DNA of 64,000 bases, taken from contig WMCF01000201.1 of assembly GCA_009792885.1 (NCBI GenBank), forward strand, positions 323,134-387,133. The letters run 5' to 3'. Below, in pieces: positions 47,301-62,300 of this stretch (positions are counted from its first letter, which is position 1; each line of letters begins with the position of its first letter). Position numbers and translations under genes: made by a program. Below the pieces are notes generated by a model that searched no databases, was not told where the DNA came from, and saw only the letters and a list, made by a program, of their open reading frames with translations. The DNA comes from Eremophila alpestris peregrina. Its lineage: Eukaryota > Chordata > Aves > Passeriformes > Alaudidae.

Positions 47301-50300
47301 AATGACTGGTCTACCTTGTGCATGTGTGAAGTCAGCTCATGTGCAATTATAAAATGGAATGCAAACAGTGGAAAAATACTGACAATCCCTCTGAAGCTCA
47401 CTGAAATCATAAAGCACCAAATAGGAGAGCAATCTGCTAAAATTTCTATGTGAGACTTGGAAAATCAAGTGGAAATACAGGCAGTACAGATGTATCTGAT
47501 CTGATCTTACTGACTTTTTTCCCTCTAATGATCTAAAATATGTGCTACAAATTACCTGAATCTAATTGTAATGGAGCAAACTCCTTCAAAACTTCCTCTA
47601 AAGTATCAAGGCCAAACTTTAGACAAATTTATTTTTTGTATTTTTTGCTGTCTTTTAAAGTGCTGGTACTGCTTTTGAGCTGTTTAGATATTCTGAAGGC
47701 TGTTTTGAGGCAAAAGAACTTCACTGTTCTATTTCTTGCTTTGTAATAAGTTTGTTGGAGAAATTAAATTTTTTGAAAAAGCCACGCCTTGTCAGTTTCT
47801 GTGTGTCTTGGCATATTTTTTACAGAACTCTGTAATTGTACTGAATTGGTACAATGTCACCCTCATTTTTCTAAGCCTTCTTGTATTTTCATTTTTGTAG
47901 TGTAATGTAAATAGTGAAATGTTATTGTAACTGTCTATGTTTTGCATTCCTTCTCCTGGGAGGAGAAAATTGATAGACTGTTGGTCAGTGTGATTGGAGA
48001 GGTGGAGACTTCATTCTCCAATCCCTGGCTGTGGGTAAGGTTCTATATATATCAAGGTCAAAAAATTAAACTGCCCTTTTTTCTGCATTGGAAAATCTAA
48101 GCATATCATGTCATCTTTTTTGTGAACTAGTGCGACATCACCCAATTTAATCCTTCAATTTTTAATAAATCGCAAAATAGGAAAATTAATATCTGAGCAT
48201 TAATTTGAGCTTCAAGTAGCAGCAAGGATTTATTAATAATGAGTAAATGTTAGTGTTGTTACTAGCTGTTCAGCAAAATATGTCAGGTTTTCCTCTTATG
48301 TGCTGAGCTTTTTTTAATATGCCTCTTCATAAAATAATAGCAATTTGCTATGGCCTTTGACTTATGGAATTTGCACACAAGCAGTCTCAATTCCTGATTG
48401 TTGGATTGTTGGACCTGATGATAGTTTTGGCATAAATAGGTGAGGTGCTTCTGTATTTTACTGAGGTTTTGGGTTGTTCTTCCTGCTCCATGTGCCCTTC
48501 TGTCTCTGAAACTGGGTTGTTTGACATCACCTAGCAATGGTGCTGTTAGGACTGTAGACAGTCTCCTGGTGTTGTGGCATGATAATTCAGATACATGGTG
48601 CTATTACATGATAAAACTAAGATGAATTATTACTGAATGAGCATAAATGTGATACACATCTTCCAGATTTTCTCCCAAATTCATGTAACTTGATTTGTTT
48701 AACAAAGCTATTTAATTTCGTTAATGCTACATTTGAATCTGCTTTACATTTTATTCTGGCGGCTGCTATAAATTTTTGCAGTACTTCAATAAAAAGGAAA
48801 AGCTAAAGCATTCTCCAGCTGTTCCTTTAGTCTGCTATGTGGACATGGCCAGTACAGGATCCATTCCCTAAATGGCATCTAGCATTTCTCTTTCACTGAA
48901 GCTTATGCCTTGTCTTAATTTTTTGGTGGGTATTTTGTATTTAGTTTAGGCATATCTGTGTTCTGAGTAAAATAAACATAATTCTTAGTTCAATTTTATA
49001 AATTTATTTTAAAATAAATATTTATATTTATTTATTTTAACAGGAAGAGTGAAACTCTTATTAGAAGAACTCTGGTTGTGCATTGACAGTGCAACAGGAA
49101 AAAGAGAGAATGAGAAAAATGGTCCTGTCTTAGGTACAATGGCATGCAAAGTTTTGAAATTTTCCTGACGCTCTCTCTTTTTCTGACCAAAAGACAATAT
49201 TGGTATTTTCTTTCAGCTTCTGTTTGGGATAAGGAGTGGTCTGACAAAAGAAGACTAACTGTTACAGAAGGTACGTTGCAGTTGGGTAGTGACTGCATAA
49301 CCCTCTTTTGAAAGACTTAAATACTTTCCTTAGTGTTTGTCTGGTCAAGTACATGTGTAATTTGAATATCTGAAAATAATTCAAATATTAATTTGAATGG
49401 GTAAGTAAACTTGAACCGTCTTCTGATGAAAAGCTGTTGTAATTTGCTGTTGCAGTTGAGAAATCAAATTCTTTTACTGTTTGTAAGTAGTCAAAACTCA
49501 TCTCATGTTTAAAATGTAATTATTATATCATCATAAGCTCTGTAGTATATAATGTGAATGATGTTGCATATGGGCTCTTTTTAGTCTGAAACAAATATAT
49601 GTTAACATAGTTGAATTAAAAAGTTTAAGAAGCTGTTACCTCCATTTTCTTTATTGTAATGTGATATTCAGATAATAAAAAATAATCTGAGTAGTTATCC
49701 ACTTGCATATTCACAGCAAAACTTGAACTGCTTTAACTTTACATAGCAGATATTTTCTTTCTGCACTCAAGAGTAATAGGTGTCTTGAAACTGCATTAAT
49801 TTCTGTGTTGCATCTCTGGAATGTTTTTATTAACCTTTATTGGTTTTTTTCAGTTTCTCTACTACTTTGATTTTTCTGTAACTTAAAGGTGTAGAGATAT
49901 TGTCTGGGATAGGTACCCAGCAGCATTAAGAGCTTTGAAGATGAACTTTTCAAAGATCCTGTTAAGTCTGAAAATTTGCTACTAGTGTAGATCCCAATGA
50001 GTCTGGCTTCAGATGTGTTCCAATGGAATCCACTTAAGAGGGGCCAAAATATAAGGACCAGCTCATAAACCTGTTAGTCAGCCTTACTTCCATAAATTTA
50101 ATGCAGCACATACATGGCTTCTGCTCCAAAACTGAGCTAGACACTTGTGCCCTGCAATTCTGAATTGATTTGATCAAGGGCCGATCAAATGACAAGAACA
50201 AGCACAAGAAACTGAACAGTTTGCAATTGTAATGATTTTAGGGGTAACAGGTTCCAGAGTAATCCCTTTGCCGTCCACTAAAAGAGGAACTTTAGATTCC

Positions 50301-53300
50301 AGAAGTCCTGTCCCATCTTTATTTATTCGTGTCTTCTCAAGGAAGCGACAGTACTTTCATAAAAGGAAGCAATTATCTGTAACAGTCTCTTCTAGCCAGT
50401 CTTCCTTTCTGCCCGCTTCAGTGTAGAGAAAATTCTAAGCTTAGAACCATTCTAAGAAAATTCTAAGCTTAACCATTTTGTTGGAATGGTTAGATTTCAA
50501 GGAAATACATCTTCTGTTATTGGTTTGGTTTTTTTCCGTCTTCAAGCCTAGAACAGCCATCTTGTTATTCAGCCTCTTATGAAAGTGGCCTTTACCTTGA
50601 ATTCATAATAACAAAGTGCTTATGTTTACAGGTGCAATCTTCTAAGAAAAAAGGACCTTAATGAGTTTTCCCTTTCTTGTCCCATATTACAATAGTTTCA
50701 ACTTAGAGAGCAGATCAGCTTGACAGTAGTATCTTTTCCAGAGCATGTCAGTTTATCTGCTGTCTGAATCTAGCCTTTCAGCCTTATGACAGCCATCTAG
50801 CCTTATGACAGATTTTTTAGTATATTCAAAAGTGCTGTAAAATACCCAAAGCTTTGCATTATCATCAGTGCCTTCTCTGTTCTGCTAAGATCAATACTAC
50901 TTTGAATGGTTTTCTTGAAGAATGTGTTCATATATGAAAATTGGAAGACTCATGAGGCTTTCCAAATGTGCTGTTCCGAAAGCCTCATAGGATAATGGTG
51001 GTTTGCCAAACTTAATTTAAAAGCATTTTGTAGTATTGTTACAAATCTGCCCGTAATAAAGCTGATACCTGCATCTGATCATCAGACCAGTAATCTTAGG
51101 CCATAATCTAAGGTTAATAAGACATTTATGGTTTTTTTAGTCTTTGGAAACCTTATCTCATATAGTTGGGGCATAAAATCACCTGCATTATGAATAAGCA
51201 CTTAATGAAGCATTTGAAGAATCTTGCTGAATATTTTGGTATTTTGGGTTGTTTAGCATGCTCTGCTTGAATGTTATGGTGAGATGAACTGGAGGAACAT
51301 GCAAAGTGTCGCACTAGTACACGAAAAAGACGACACAACAATCTTAGATTTTCCAACGCAGAACAGAAGGGCAGTTTAATTTTTGGCCTCGATATATATA
51401 GATCCTTAACCACGGCCAGGGATTGGAGGATGAAGTCTCCACCTCTCCAATCACACTGATCAAACCAACAACCTATCAATTTTCTTCTCCCAGGAGGAGG
51501 AATGCAAAACAACACAGACAGTTACAATAACATTTCACTTTTTACATCAAACTCTGTGAGAAACTCCTCTACAAAAATGAAAAAATCAGAAGGCTTAGAA
51601 AATGAGGGTGACAGCTAAGACCCTGTCTTAGCTCTGTGAGGAGCCAAGCCTCTTCAAGACGTATTCTGTAACTGGGTTCTGAGCTAAATTTGCCTTACTG
51701 CTGAGCTATACCCATCTTAGCTGCTCATCCTTTTTTTGTTTGGGTATACAGGATAGGGGAGAAGCTGTGTGTTGATCTTAAATGCAGAGATGGAAAGGAG
51801 TACACTGGAGTTGTCTGCTTTAATATCAGATAAAATACAGTGGTAACATACGTAAAACACAAAGATGAGACTAAATCCTCAGGGATATGTGTGTTTTATG
51901 GTCTTCAGATTAAAGTCCACAGCACATAAATGCTTTGAGAAGCAGATGTCTTTTCTGTCTTGAAAAACATACGAAAATCTCTCAAAATAACACCTTGAGA
52001 TATAACATAATGTAGCATTGCATATTTAGTTTTGGGTGTGCAGTGTGTTCACCATAAATCTTTGTTATATCATGGAATATGTGGATTTGCTGTCTCAGAA
52101 AACAGAATATTGTCTGTTGCTTCAAAGAATTAGTGTATGAATCATCCTGAAATTCACATAATTGTCAGGGCATTAAAAATTTCTGTGGAGGAATTTTTTT
52201 CTCAGAGAAGCAGCACTGTTTGTTCTTGAGAAGTGTGCAGCTGCTACTGCCAGGCATCTGCAATCACTGTGCTGATGAGGTTTTGCTGTAAATCAGATGA
52301 GATTCTATGGCTAGATTATTTATTTTTATAAACGTCACATCTTAATCTTGGTCCTTCTTGAGAGGAAAAAATCACAAGACTTGTTTCAAAAAGTTGCTTT
52401 GTTGCTTGGAGTGAGGAGAGGATAACTTGCAACGGTGAATTGCCTTGCAATATGCCCAATCATGAGTAAAGTTTTAAGTTGTAAGATTCAGTTTGTTTAG
52501 TACCAAAGCAACCAATGTTAGCATTGGCTCACTTATTTCATCTCTACTTTTTTCTCCACTCGGCATCAAGAAGGTATTTCAAGTAGTACATGACAGCTTT
52601 TGATGGTGCTTTCAGATCAGAGTAATCTTAGTCTCCTCTCAGAGGTAAGAGAAGGCAGAAATGTAAGGGTTTGAAGCTACACAAACTAGATTCCTGGTTG
52701 TAGGTTTCAGGAGAAAACTTAATCCTTTCACTGAATCACATAATGAATGAGAATGTGATTCCCTGGATAAAGTAAAATTTCTCTGCAAAATATGATCTTT
52801 AAGAGGATCCTTCCAATGAGATGGGTTCAATATTAGTAGGGCTTTTCCTGGACCTGAGGTTCAGGCCGAGGTGCCAGACAGTTGACACTTTGAATGAAGA
52901 AACTTACTTATGCTGAATCTTTAAAAGTTTCTATGACAACTCTTCCTACAGATAAATGGGTAACTAACAGAAAAGTATCTCATTCCTAAAAAAACGTGAT
53001 TATCAGGGACTGGTTGGAAAGGGATGAGTAGAGAAGTTTGGAGAATCCCAGAGTTATTCAGAAGTTACATGTTTGATCCATTTTTCAGGGAAAACTTTTA
53101 AATTGATGACATGTATCAATATTCTTGGACTTGATATAGGTTCATGACTGATTTTGAGAGTATAGATGGGATGTAAAGTTCCTAATAACTCAGTACTATT
53201 GTGTAGTTCACTGTGAAAAGTAAACTTCCTAATTGTCTAATTGGAATTTTTAGAGGGGCAAAATATGTAACTGTGTTGCTGTCCGCTTAAGTGTGGGGAA

Positions 53301-56300
53301 TTCTGAGCTTTGAAATGGTTGGCACAAAACAACATGAAAAAAATCTAAAAGACTACCAACTTCTGAATGGTCCTAATTTTCTTTGTTTCTGCTTGTCAAA
53401 GATCTCCTTTTCCCTTGGCTCATCTAATGGAGCTCAAATTGTAAAAAGGATGTAGGTTTGTCCTGAGAAAATTTAGAACATCCTGGAAGCTCTATGTGAC
53501 TGTGGCTTGTAAATGGTTTTATAAAACAATGTATTATCATAATACTTTTAAAATGTAAAGGGGATGACAGAGCTTACTTATCTTTGGTGAAAATGATGTG
53601 CTAGGGCCCTTCAAGCTGATCAGTTTCTCTCTCCTCCTGGTGTCCAGTGTAGCAGTTCAGATTTTTACATGGAGTTGCTACATGAAGTGACTGAGGTGGA
53701 TCTTTGAAACAGGGTTATTGATCAATTTTTCTAATTTACTCCTTTGGTGGTGCTGACATATCAGAACATGCTTAAAAGTTTTTGATCACTAAGGAGGTTA
53801 TTTTGACCTTTTAAGTTAACTTAATATTTTTGAATATGGTACTACCATTGATGTTGTTTTGGGAATATCTGTGCAAATTCTGGTAGTGGATTAACTCAGA
53901 GAGCAGTAATGAAGCACACAATTTTTTTTCTCAACAGAATGCAAGTTGTGCCAGTCAAATCAGTACATCCTCTACTCAAAACCATTTTATGCATGTGCTG
54001 TTCTTTCTGCTGTGGGATGGTGTTGTGACTTGTCTCTGAGGCAGGTTTGTTGCTAAAGGATCCCTTGGGGTGGATTAAAGTAGAAGAACCCTAAATAATT
54101 GATATAACAACAAATTTTATTAGAACTGCTTTGAAACCATAAATGGAAAACACTGTAATGGATTGGAAATGGGTGTACAGCTGTTCTGCAGTGTGTGATC
54201 ACCCTAAGACAGGAAAACTGGAATGAAAAATGGTAGAGGAGAAAATACGAAGAAAATCACCATCTGTGGCTCCAGTGATGAGTGGGTGATTGTGGTCTGT
54301 GGCTGTGACATGCAGTGTGAGTCCATCAGAGTTGGAGGCCTGCATAAGCATCAAAATTAGGGGTTTTTATAACCCTCATTCTTCCAGTAAACATTCCAAT
54401 ACCTCCTCCAGGACTAGTTCTGGACATGTATGATCTTCTTTCTAGAAGATCCTGGAAGTCCAGCAGTGTCAAGCAGGGATGTTGAGAGTATGTGTTCAGG
54501 GGCTGGACAAAACTTCTGAACAAAGGTTCTGAGTAAACATTCTGAGTTTTGCAGCTTATGGTGCGTGAAAGAAATTGGCATAACAAAACTCTTTACCCTG
54601 CCTCCGCAGTTATATTGCTTAACAGCAGTTTCTCTTTTAAATCTGAACTAGCTTGTTTAAGGCAAAATTTAATCACAAGTGGTTCACTGCAGATGGTACT
54701 CATGTACTCAGAATAGGCTTGATACCCTGCTTGAATACTGCTGATTTTGTGTCCGATAGTGTTTGTGAACACTATAAACAGGATCACACATACAATGTCA
54801 TACAAGAATTGCAAATACTAAGAAGTAGATTTTAGTTCCATATGACGCCCTGGGGTTTGGGAATTGTTGATTTCTACTGTCTTACTGGAGGTAATATTTT
54901 CCTTGTATAAAACAATAGAATTTAAATTTCAGGAAACTGGGCCATCTTTTCCCTTCTTGCAGTATTTAGCCCAATTATAGTAAATTTAAATTATTTGTCT
55001 TTAGACTTTCCTGGATGTGTGTGTTTTGTCTGCATAATAAATGAGTTACTGTGAAATAGTAAAAACTGATTTGAAAAGTAACAAAACAGAAGTACAGTAT
55101 AAAAAATCACACAGAGCATTTGAACATGCTTTCTTGTTAGAATATCTATAAAACTGTGTAGTTGACATCTTGGAAGGGTTGTCAGCTGCTCAGTATCTTT
55201 ATCTTAGTTGTTCATACTCCTTTTTGCATAGAATACGTTGTGGTGCTTTTTTTTTTTTTTTTTTTGAGGGTTCAGCTCTTGACTATATAATATCATTAAA
55301 GACAGAATCTTGTGTGATTAGACTCAATATTTAAATTTAAAGAACAAACAATTTAAAAGCATATGCATATTAAATAATAAAATAGAAATGTAGCTAAGAG
55401 CTCCCTTGTTGTATTTAGGCAGAGTATTATTGTAATTTGCTTGGAAGTACAGCTGCTGGCTCAAACCTGCAGGTTGCTTTAAGCTGAGAATTACAGCCTG
55501 AGTTGGGAATGTCTGTGCATGGTTGTCCTGCTGTTCATGACAGTGAGTTACTGGACAAAGACTGAAATAAAACATATGGACCTTCAATCCTACCAAGAAT
55601 GACCTTTCCTGATAAGAAAAATTGGGAATATTTTGATGATCCAAGTCAGAAAGTGTTTGGGGAGAAGCTCTTGGCACACACATATGCCTTTTTGCATGAA
55701 AAAATAATTGTCAATAACATCACATCTCTATAAAGAAAGCATTTCAGAATGTGACTAAGATCTTCTTTGGAAACATCACTTGAAAATATGGTATTACATT
55801 TTTATTACTATTATGTATTATCTGTATAAACAAAAATGGGAGAGGCAAAATTGTTAACAATATTTTTCTGTCTTAGACACTGTACAAATCCACCAAAAGA
55901 TCAGGAAATGTGATGGCAAAACACTACCTTGGTGTTCTTCAGTGGAAAGTGCTGTAAAGCAAAATTCTGGATCAGCAATGATAATTCAAACAAGTACTGA
56001 GCCTTTTGGAGATGATTGTGCTGAGAACAGGACTACTGAAGAACATCTGCACAGTGGTGAGGATAAAACTGTAGATGTCATAATTCAGACAGGCAGGGAA
56101 CACAGTACTTCAAGCTTCTCCGATCAGGAGCAAAGAGACCCAGGTGGAAATGTGATGGATATATTGAATTGGGCCAGACCTCTCCCTGCTCTACTTTCTC
56201 CAGTACAGCTTTCACCACTGTCTACACAGGTGAGTTTCGGGATGCATCTGACTTGGCACTTAACTTGGTCTTAAAAATACTGAAGAAATAATGATTTTAT

Positions 56301-59300
56301 ATTCCTGGGCTTTTTTTGGTGGGGTTTTTTTTTGTTTGGTTGGTTGGTTTTTTTTGTTGTTTTTTTTTTTTTTTTACTTCCCCACCAGCAGGATCCTGGG
56401 GAGAATCAGAAGAGTAAAAGTGAGAAAACATGTGGGTTGAGATAAAGACAGTTTAATAGGAAAAGCTGTGCATGCAAGTAAAGCAGAACAAGAAATTAAT
56501 TCACTCTTTCACATGAGCAGGCAAGTCAACAGGACTCCATCATGCATAAGGGTGACATGGGAAGATAAATATCCCACCCTTCTGTCTTTCTCTCTCTTTA
56601 TATGCTCAGCATGGTGTGGGATGTTTCTTTGGTCCATTGAGGTCACTTGTTCCAATTGTGTTTCCTCCCAACTTTCCATGCACCCTCAGTGCCCTAACCA
56701 GTGTGGCCGTAGGATAAGCAGAAAAGCCCTTGATTCTGTGCGAGCACCACTCAGCAATAATGAAAGCATCTTTATATTATTAACACCATTTTCAGCACAA
56801 ATCCAAAATATACCCCACAGTAGTTACTGTGAAGAAAATTAACCATCCTAGCCAAAACCAGTACACAGTCACCTATGTCTCAACTTGCTGTTATAATTTC
56901 CCAGTGTTGCAGACTTAAACTCCCAATTTGTGTTCAAAATAAGCATGGCTTTCATAGGAAAATTCCAGAGCTTGACAGTTAAATGCTACTCAAATGCCCT
57001 TTCCCAGTAATTTTAGTATGCAAGTAAGTAAAGAAGTCTCCTACTTTTTATAAAGGTACTTTCATTTATTATGAAGAACAATAATGGAGAAGGTTGTAAT
57101 TTTGTTGACCAGCCTTAATCTCTCAAAATCACTGCATGTCAGGGCCTTGAGTGTACTTGTTTAGAAAGGTAGATCTTAAAACTGATACTAGGGTTTAGAT
57201 TATTAACTTTGTTTTTTTGATTGAAGGATATGTTGTTGGGAGAAGTCACAGATTCCAGTGATGAAGAGGATGCTTGCAGGACTTCTGCAGTGGAGGGTAT
57301 TCTACAAGAAGACCAAGTTCAGCCTCTGAGTTATAATGTAATCAGCCCTGGTGATGAATGTAATAGACAGTGCAAATCATGTGAGCATGGTTTTGATGCA
57401 GAAATCTCACTTAATCTGTGTCAGAATGAAAAGAATGTTCCTATCATGTCAAAGATGTCAAGCAAGGAGGAGAGGGATGCTGAAAGAAAGCAAACTGAAG
57501 GTGCTACTCTAATTACAAACATGGAAACTAACACAGATTGTTTGGAGAAGAATTCTGAGGATATGGTAACTGAGAACGGAGAATTAACTGGAGCAACAGC
57601 ACACAAATCGGAAGACGTGGAAAAACAGAAAGGAGATGGTGAGGACATGGCCAGTGAAGAGGGAGATTCTTTAGCAGATTCTATGTTACAAAGTTTCAAG
57701 CCTCAGGATCAGATAATAAAAAGTAGTGTAGTAGAGCAAACAGAGGAGAATGTAATCTTAATTAGAGATGTTGATAATGAGGGTACACATGAAAAATGTG
57801 GTGAATTAGTGAATGCAGAGAGAGAGAAATTAGTAGCACAGAGAGAAACTCCCAGAGAGGCATCTGTGCTGCAAAGTGCTACTCATTTGCTATCTGAGCA
57901 ATGCATTATGCTTCAAAGAGAAGATGCTGAGGAAAAATCTGAAGTGTTGATAGAAAATGAAGTGGTTGAAAATAAATCAAAAAATGTAATCAAATTAACT
58001 GATATAGCTGGACCTATTGAGATCTCTGCACACTCGCAGTGCTCTGAAATAAAATATGACAGTGAAGAGATTCTGGAGAAACAACATATGCAAACAAAAT
58101 ACAAAGTGAACAGAGGATGTGAACCAGAGACTGTTAAAGTCTTTAGGCATTACTTACCTGTATCTGCTACTGAAGAAATCAGAACTTTGTTGTCAGTCTT
58201 TCCAAAAGATGAACAGCTCAAAATTGAAGACATTAATATAACCAGAGCTTCAGCTATTGAATTAGCTATGAAATTTAATAGAGGAAGTGTTCTAGAAGTA
58301 GCTGAATTGTCAGAGCTACTTCATAGTGCAGAAAATGTAAAATTAGTTGATATAAAGGAGGGGGTATATTTACAAAGCAAACCACATCATGAGGAAGATG
58401 GTAGTAACTTATCTCAAAGGAAGTCAAACTTGGAAAATATACTTGCACTACCAAAGACAGCACATGTTATTGGGGCAGAAAGCAGTGTAGCTAAGTGTGA
58501 ATCATCTGTGTTAGATTTTACAGAAGTGAAAGGTGAAATAAAACAATCTGAAAACTTATGTAATACACTAGAATGTGGGCAGTCCAAATCTCAAAACTTT
58601 AGAGTATTTGAATCTCTAGAGACTGAAGTCAAAATTAATCCAGAAGATTGTGGAGGGGAAAGTAGTGAGTTGTTAGCAAGAGGGGGTACTATTGAATGTA
58701 TCTTCGTAGAAAGTAATCCTGCTTCTCTGAAACAGTTTGCAAAACCTCTGACTCAGCTCTTGATAACTGAAGATGGTAAATGTGATGAAATAGAAGGGAT
58801 ATTAAATAAACAAAGCAAGGAATTGGTGACTGAGACTTGTTTCAGTTCACTGAAGTGGGAAAAGAATGTTGTGGAAAAAAATACTATTTCGGAGATCATT
58901 TGCCAGCCTGCTTCAGGAATGGATTATGGAAGTGACTTCACTTTTTGTACTCAAAAGGACTTGGAGAAATGCTGTATAAATAATGAGGAAACCAATTCTC
59001 CTGTGCAAGTGGAAATTGGCTTGGAATCCACAAGACCTCCTGATCTAAATTTCAGTCTTCAGAAAGTTGTTGGTTTCCTTGAAACTGATTTTGAAGGAAA
59101 GGCTGCTTTTTCCTGTACTTGGGAAAACAAGAAACGTACAAATTCTATTATGAGTAGTACATTTAATTGTTCTTTGGAAAACTTAGGAGAGGGTGCTGAC
59201 ATTCTGCCTGCTGAAAAGGTCAACATGGGCAAAGAACTGGGCTGCCTTGAGAGAGAATATATATACAAAAATGAAGTGAAAACTTCAGATAAGGAGCAGC

Positions 59301-62300
59301 CAGTAGATAAAGAACCTCAGGCATCTGTTAAATCACAGATCGTGTATGCAAACTCTTACAAGAAGAACGCTTTTCTCCTCCAAAAGTTTCATTGTCAAGA
59401 GTCAGGATGCAGGACTTCTGCATGGAAGGTCAGAACAGATTCTTCAGTTTCGCTAACAGATGAGGGAGAAAGTAAGGAACTGAATAGTGTTGAGGGTTCT
59501 GGGAAAAATGCCATAATAAGGTGTAAAAGTGATTTTCATATGCCAGAGCAGAGCAATGACTCTGAAGAGAAAGACTGTTCTACACAAAAAGTCAAGTATG
59601 TGAAGTGTTCTGAATGTGTTCCAATGTTCAGAAGCAAATTGAGAGCTTCTAGGAGAATTGCAGTGGATGCTCTAGAAACTGGTGCAATTGTTGATGCTGA
59701 TAACCAAGTATGTGAGCTTCATTCAATGATGCACCCAGGAAATACTTTCACAGTTAGTCACCTAAAAGCAGGTACTGTAGTGGATATGAATACACACTGG
59801 GAACCAAACAGTTCTGGAGATACTGCAAATGAGTGGTCTGGTGTGACTGGGGAGGGTTATCCTGAAGACTCAGCCTTTTGGAAAAGGAAGTGTATATTAG
59901 TAACCTCTGAAAATAGAGAGAGTGCTAATGAACTCATGGTGGAGTCTAACATAGCTGGATGCATCAGTCATAGTGAGGGAAGTCTGTTAAAATCTGGAAC
60001 ATCAAAAGAAAGCCTTGTGACACCAAATGCTTCAAAAAATAGGTTACCATTATGCAAGATGTTAAGCAGATTCTCAGAAAATTGCAGGCTTGCTGTAAAA
60101 ACCGGTAAATTAAATACAAGAATGTTAGCACTTGACAGTTTCTTAGAAGAAAATGATTCAGTAAAAGTTCAGTCAAATGGGGAGCAAAGTCTGTTACACA
60201 GTGTTGATATGGGGGTCTCAGGGTTTGAAGAATATAATAATAATCAAACTTGCACTGCTTGCAACACAGGAGAAAGCAGCACTGATGTTATCATAGATAG
60301 TGGTAGAAAAAAGATTTTACTCAAATATCTTCCAAATCCAACCCTCTCTAATAAAAGGTCCAGTTGTCAAACAGTTCGGCAGCTTTCTGAACCACAAAAG
60401 ACAGTATTTGAGAAGTTACATGTGGTGGAATCAGAGTCTTGTGCTCTCAAAAAGAGCAATAAATTGAAGTGTAAAGAGCAAGAACCATCTGAAATCTTGA
60501 CTGTTTCTACCAAGACAGCTGCCCAAGTAATGCATACCAAGCTATCAAAGAGACTGTTTCAAGGTAAAAGAAAAACAAAGACTCCTAAAGTTACTCAGCC
60601 AGTTCTTGCAAATGCTAATACTTCTGTGGCAACAAAATGTTCATCTGAAATGATAAATAAAATCAGGGAAGAGATAGGTCCTCCTCTGCCCCCCTTGCTA
60701 CTACCTCTGATTGCTACTCCTCCAAAAACTGCCTGTACTGTGTCCCCAGTAACGTCTTCTACAAGTCAATCCTCTTTGCTTTCCCCTCTTGATGACCTGA
60801 TATCCCCACTATGTAAAACTCCTATTCTTCCTCTCATGTCTCCATTAGCAGATACTCCAACAGTAAAATCTGCTCTTTTATTTTCTCCTCCCTCACCTTC
60901 AGAAATGTCAGTAGGTAGAAGGATTCGCTCCTCACCTTTGAAATTTTGTACTTCTATTCCAAAGCATGCACTTCCCGTTCCAGGAAGATTTCCTCTCTTT
61001 GCAGCAGTTAGTGCTGGTCCAGGTGCTCCTCAGGAAAACTCTGTGAAAATATTGGACACTATGTATCCAGAGCTGTCTGCAAGGGCAAGGACACTAAACA
61101 TTCTGAAAGGCAATATTCAGCTTAACCGATGTGCTTTTCCAGACAACCAAAATTTGCCAGGACCTGTGTCTCAAATAGGTGGATTCAAAGCAATTGCATC
61201 TACATCAACTGCTTTTGTTAAAGCTGGGAGCAATTTGAAATCTGATAGCAGCAAATATGAAGACAAAGATGTGCAAGCTCAGCAATTGTTTTCAAGATCA
61301 TCAAATCATCTTGAAAAAAGGACACTATTGCAAGTATCTATGCCAAGAAGTGCCAAAAGACTAAGGCTGGACAGTGAACCGCCAAGGATGGAGTCGAGTG
61401 ATATTACTGCTGTCAGAAATACTAAAAATACCATCTCTGAAAAGCAGGAGGCTTTTCATAGTAAAAGCTATGAAATCAGTGATTCATCACAGAGTTCCAA
61501 TTTAGAAGAATCACTACCAGTAAAGAAGGATCTTGACTGCCAGGAAGTTTCTTTGGCATTAAAGAAAGTTGCTGAATCCTGTTTTGACTTGTTACCAGTT
61601 ATTAAAGGTCATGTGTGTGTTGGTAATATCTCAAAGATTCCAGTAATGAGAGATGAAGAGAGAGAAGTTGTCTATGAATTTGGTACAAAAAACAAGGTAA
61701 GTAGCTTAATTTTAAATTTTATGGTTTAATAATAACTTCTGTGCAGATGGAAGGAGTATAAGCTTGTAGTATTTGAATTCTCAATTGTTCTGGCAATCTT
61801 CTGTGCCAAAGTGTGGTCTTGAAAGGTTATTAGAAATCTAAGTTTGTATAATGTAAGAAAATACAGAACTGCTCAAGAAATTACTGTTCAGTGGTGTCCA
61901 AGATGCAAAACTGCATTTATAAATACATACACTTTTCTGATGTATGCATAAACCACTGTATTTTTTCAGCACTTTTTGAAGTGGATAATACTAATAGTTG
62001 TAGGAGTTCCTCCAAAATTACTCTTTTTTTTAAAATTAATAAATATAAACGTCATTGTATATATCGGTATATCATTTTGTTCTATGTTTACCTTTACTAT
62101 TGTTCATCAGGTTATTAAATTTAATTTTATTGGAAATTTCTCAGAACTTCCTTAGCATCAGGGTTCAAAAATTTCGCTTCAGTTGTCATTTTTCTTGTAG
62201 ATAATTTGTAGCCTACAGCAGAGCAGTTCGCCAGCTGATACATGGCAGCATTTTGTCCCGTTATAATCCTTGAATGTAATTAAGTTCTCCTCAGAAGTTG

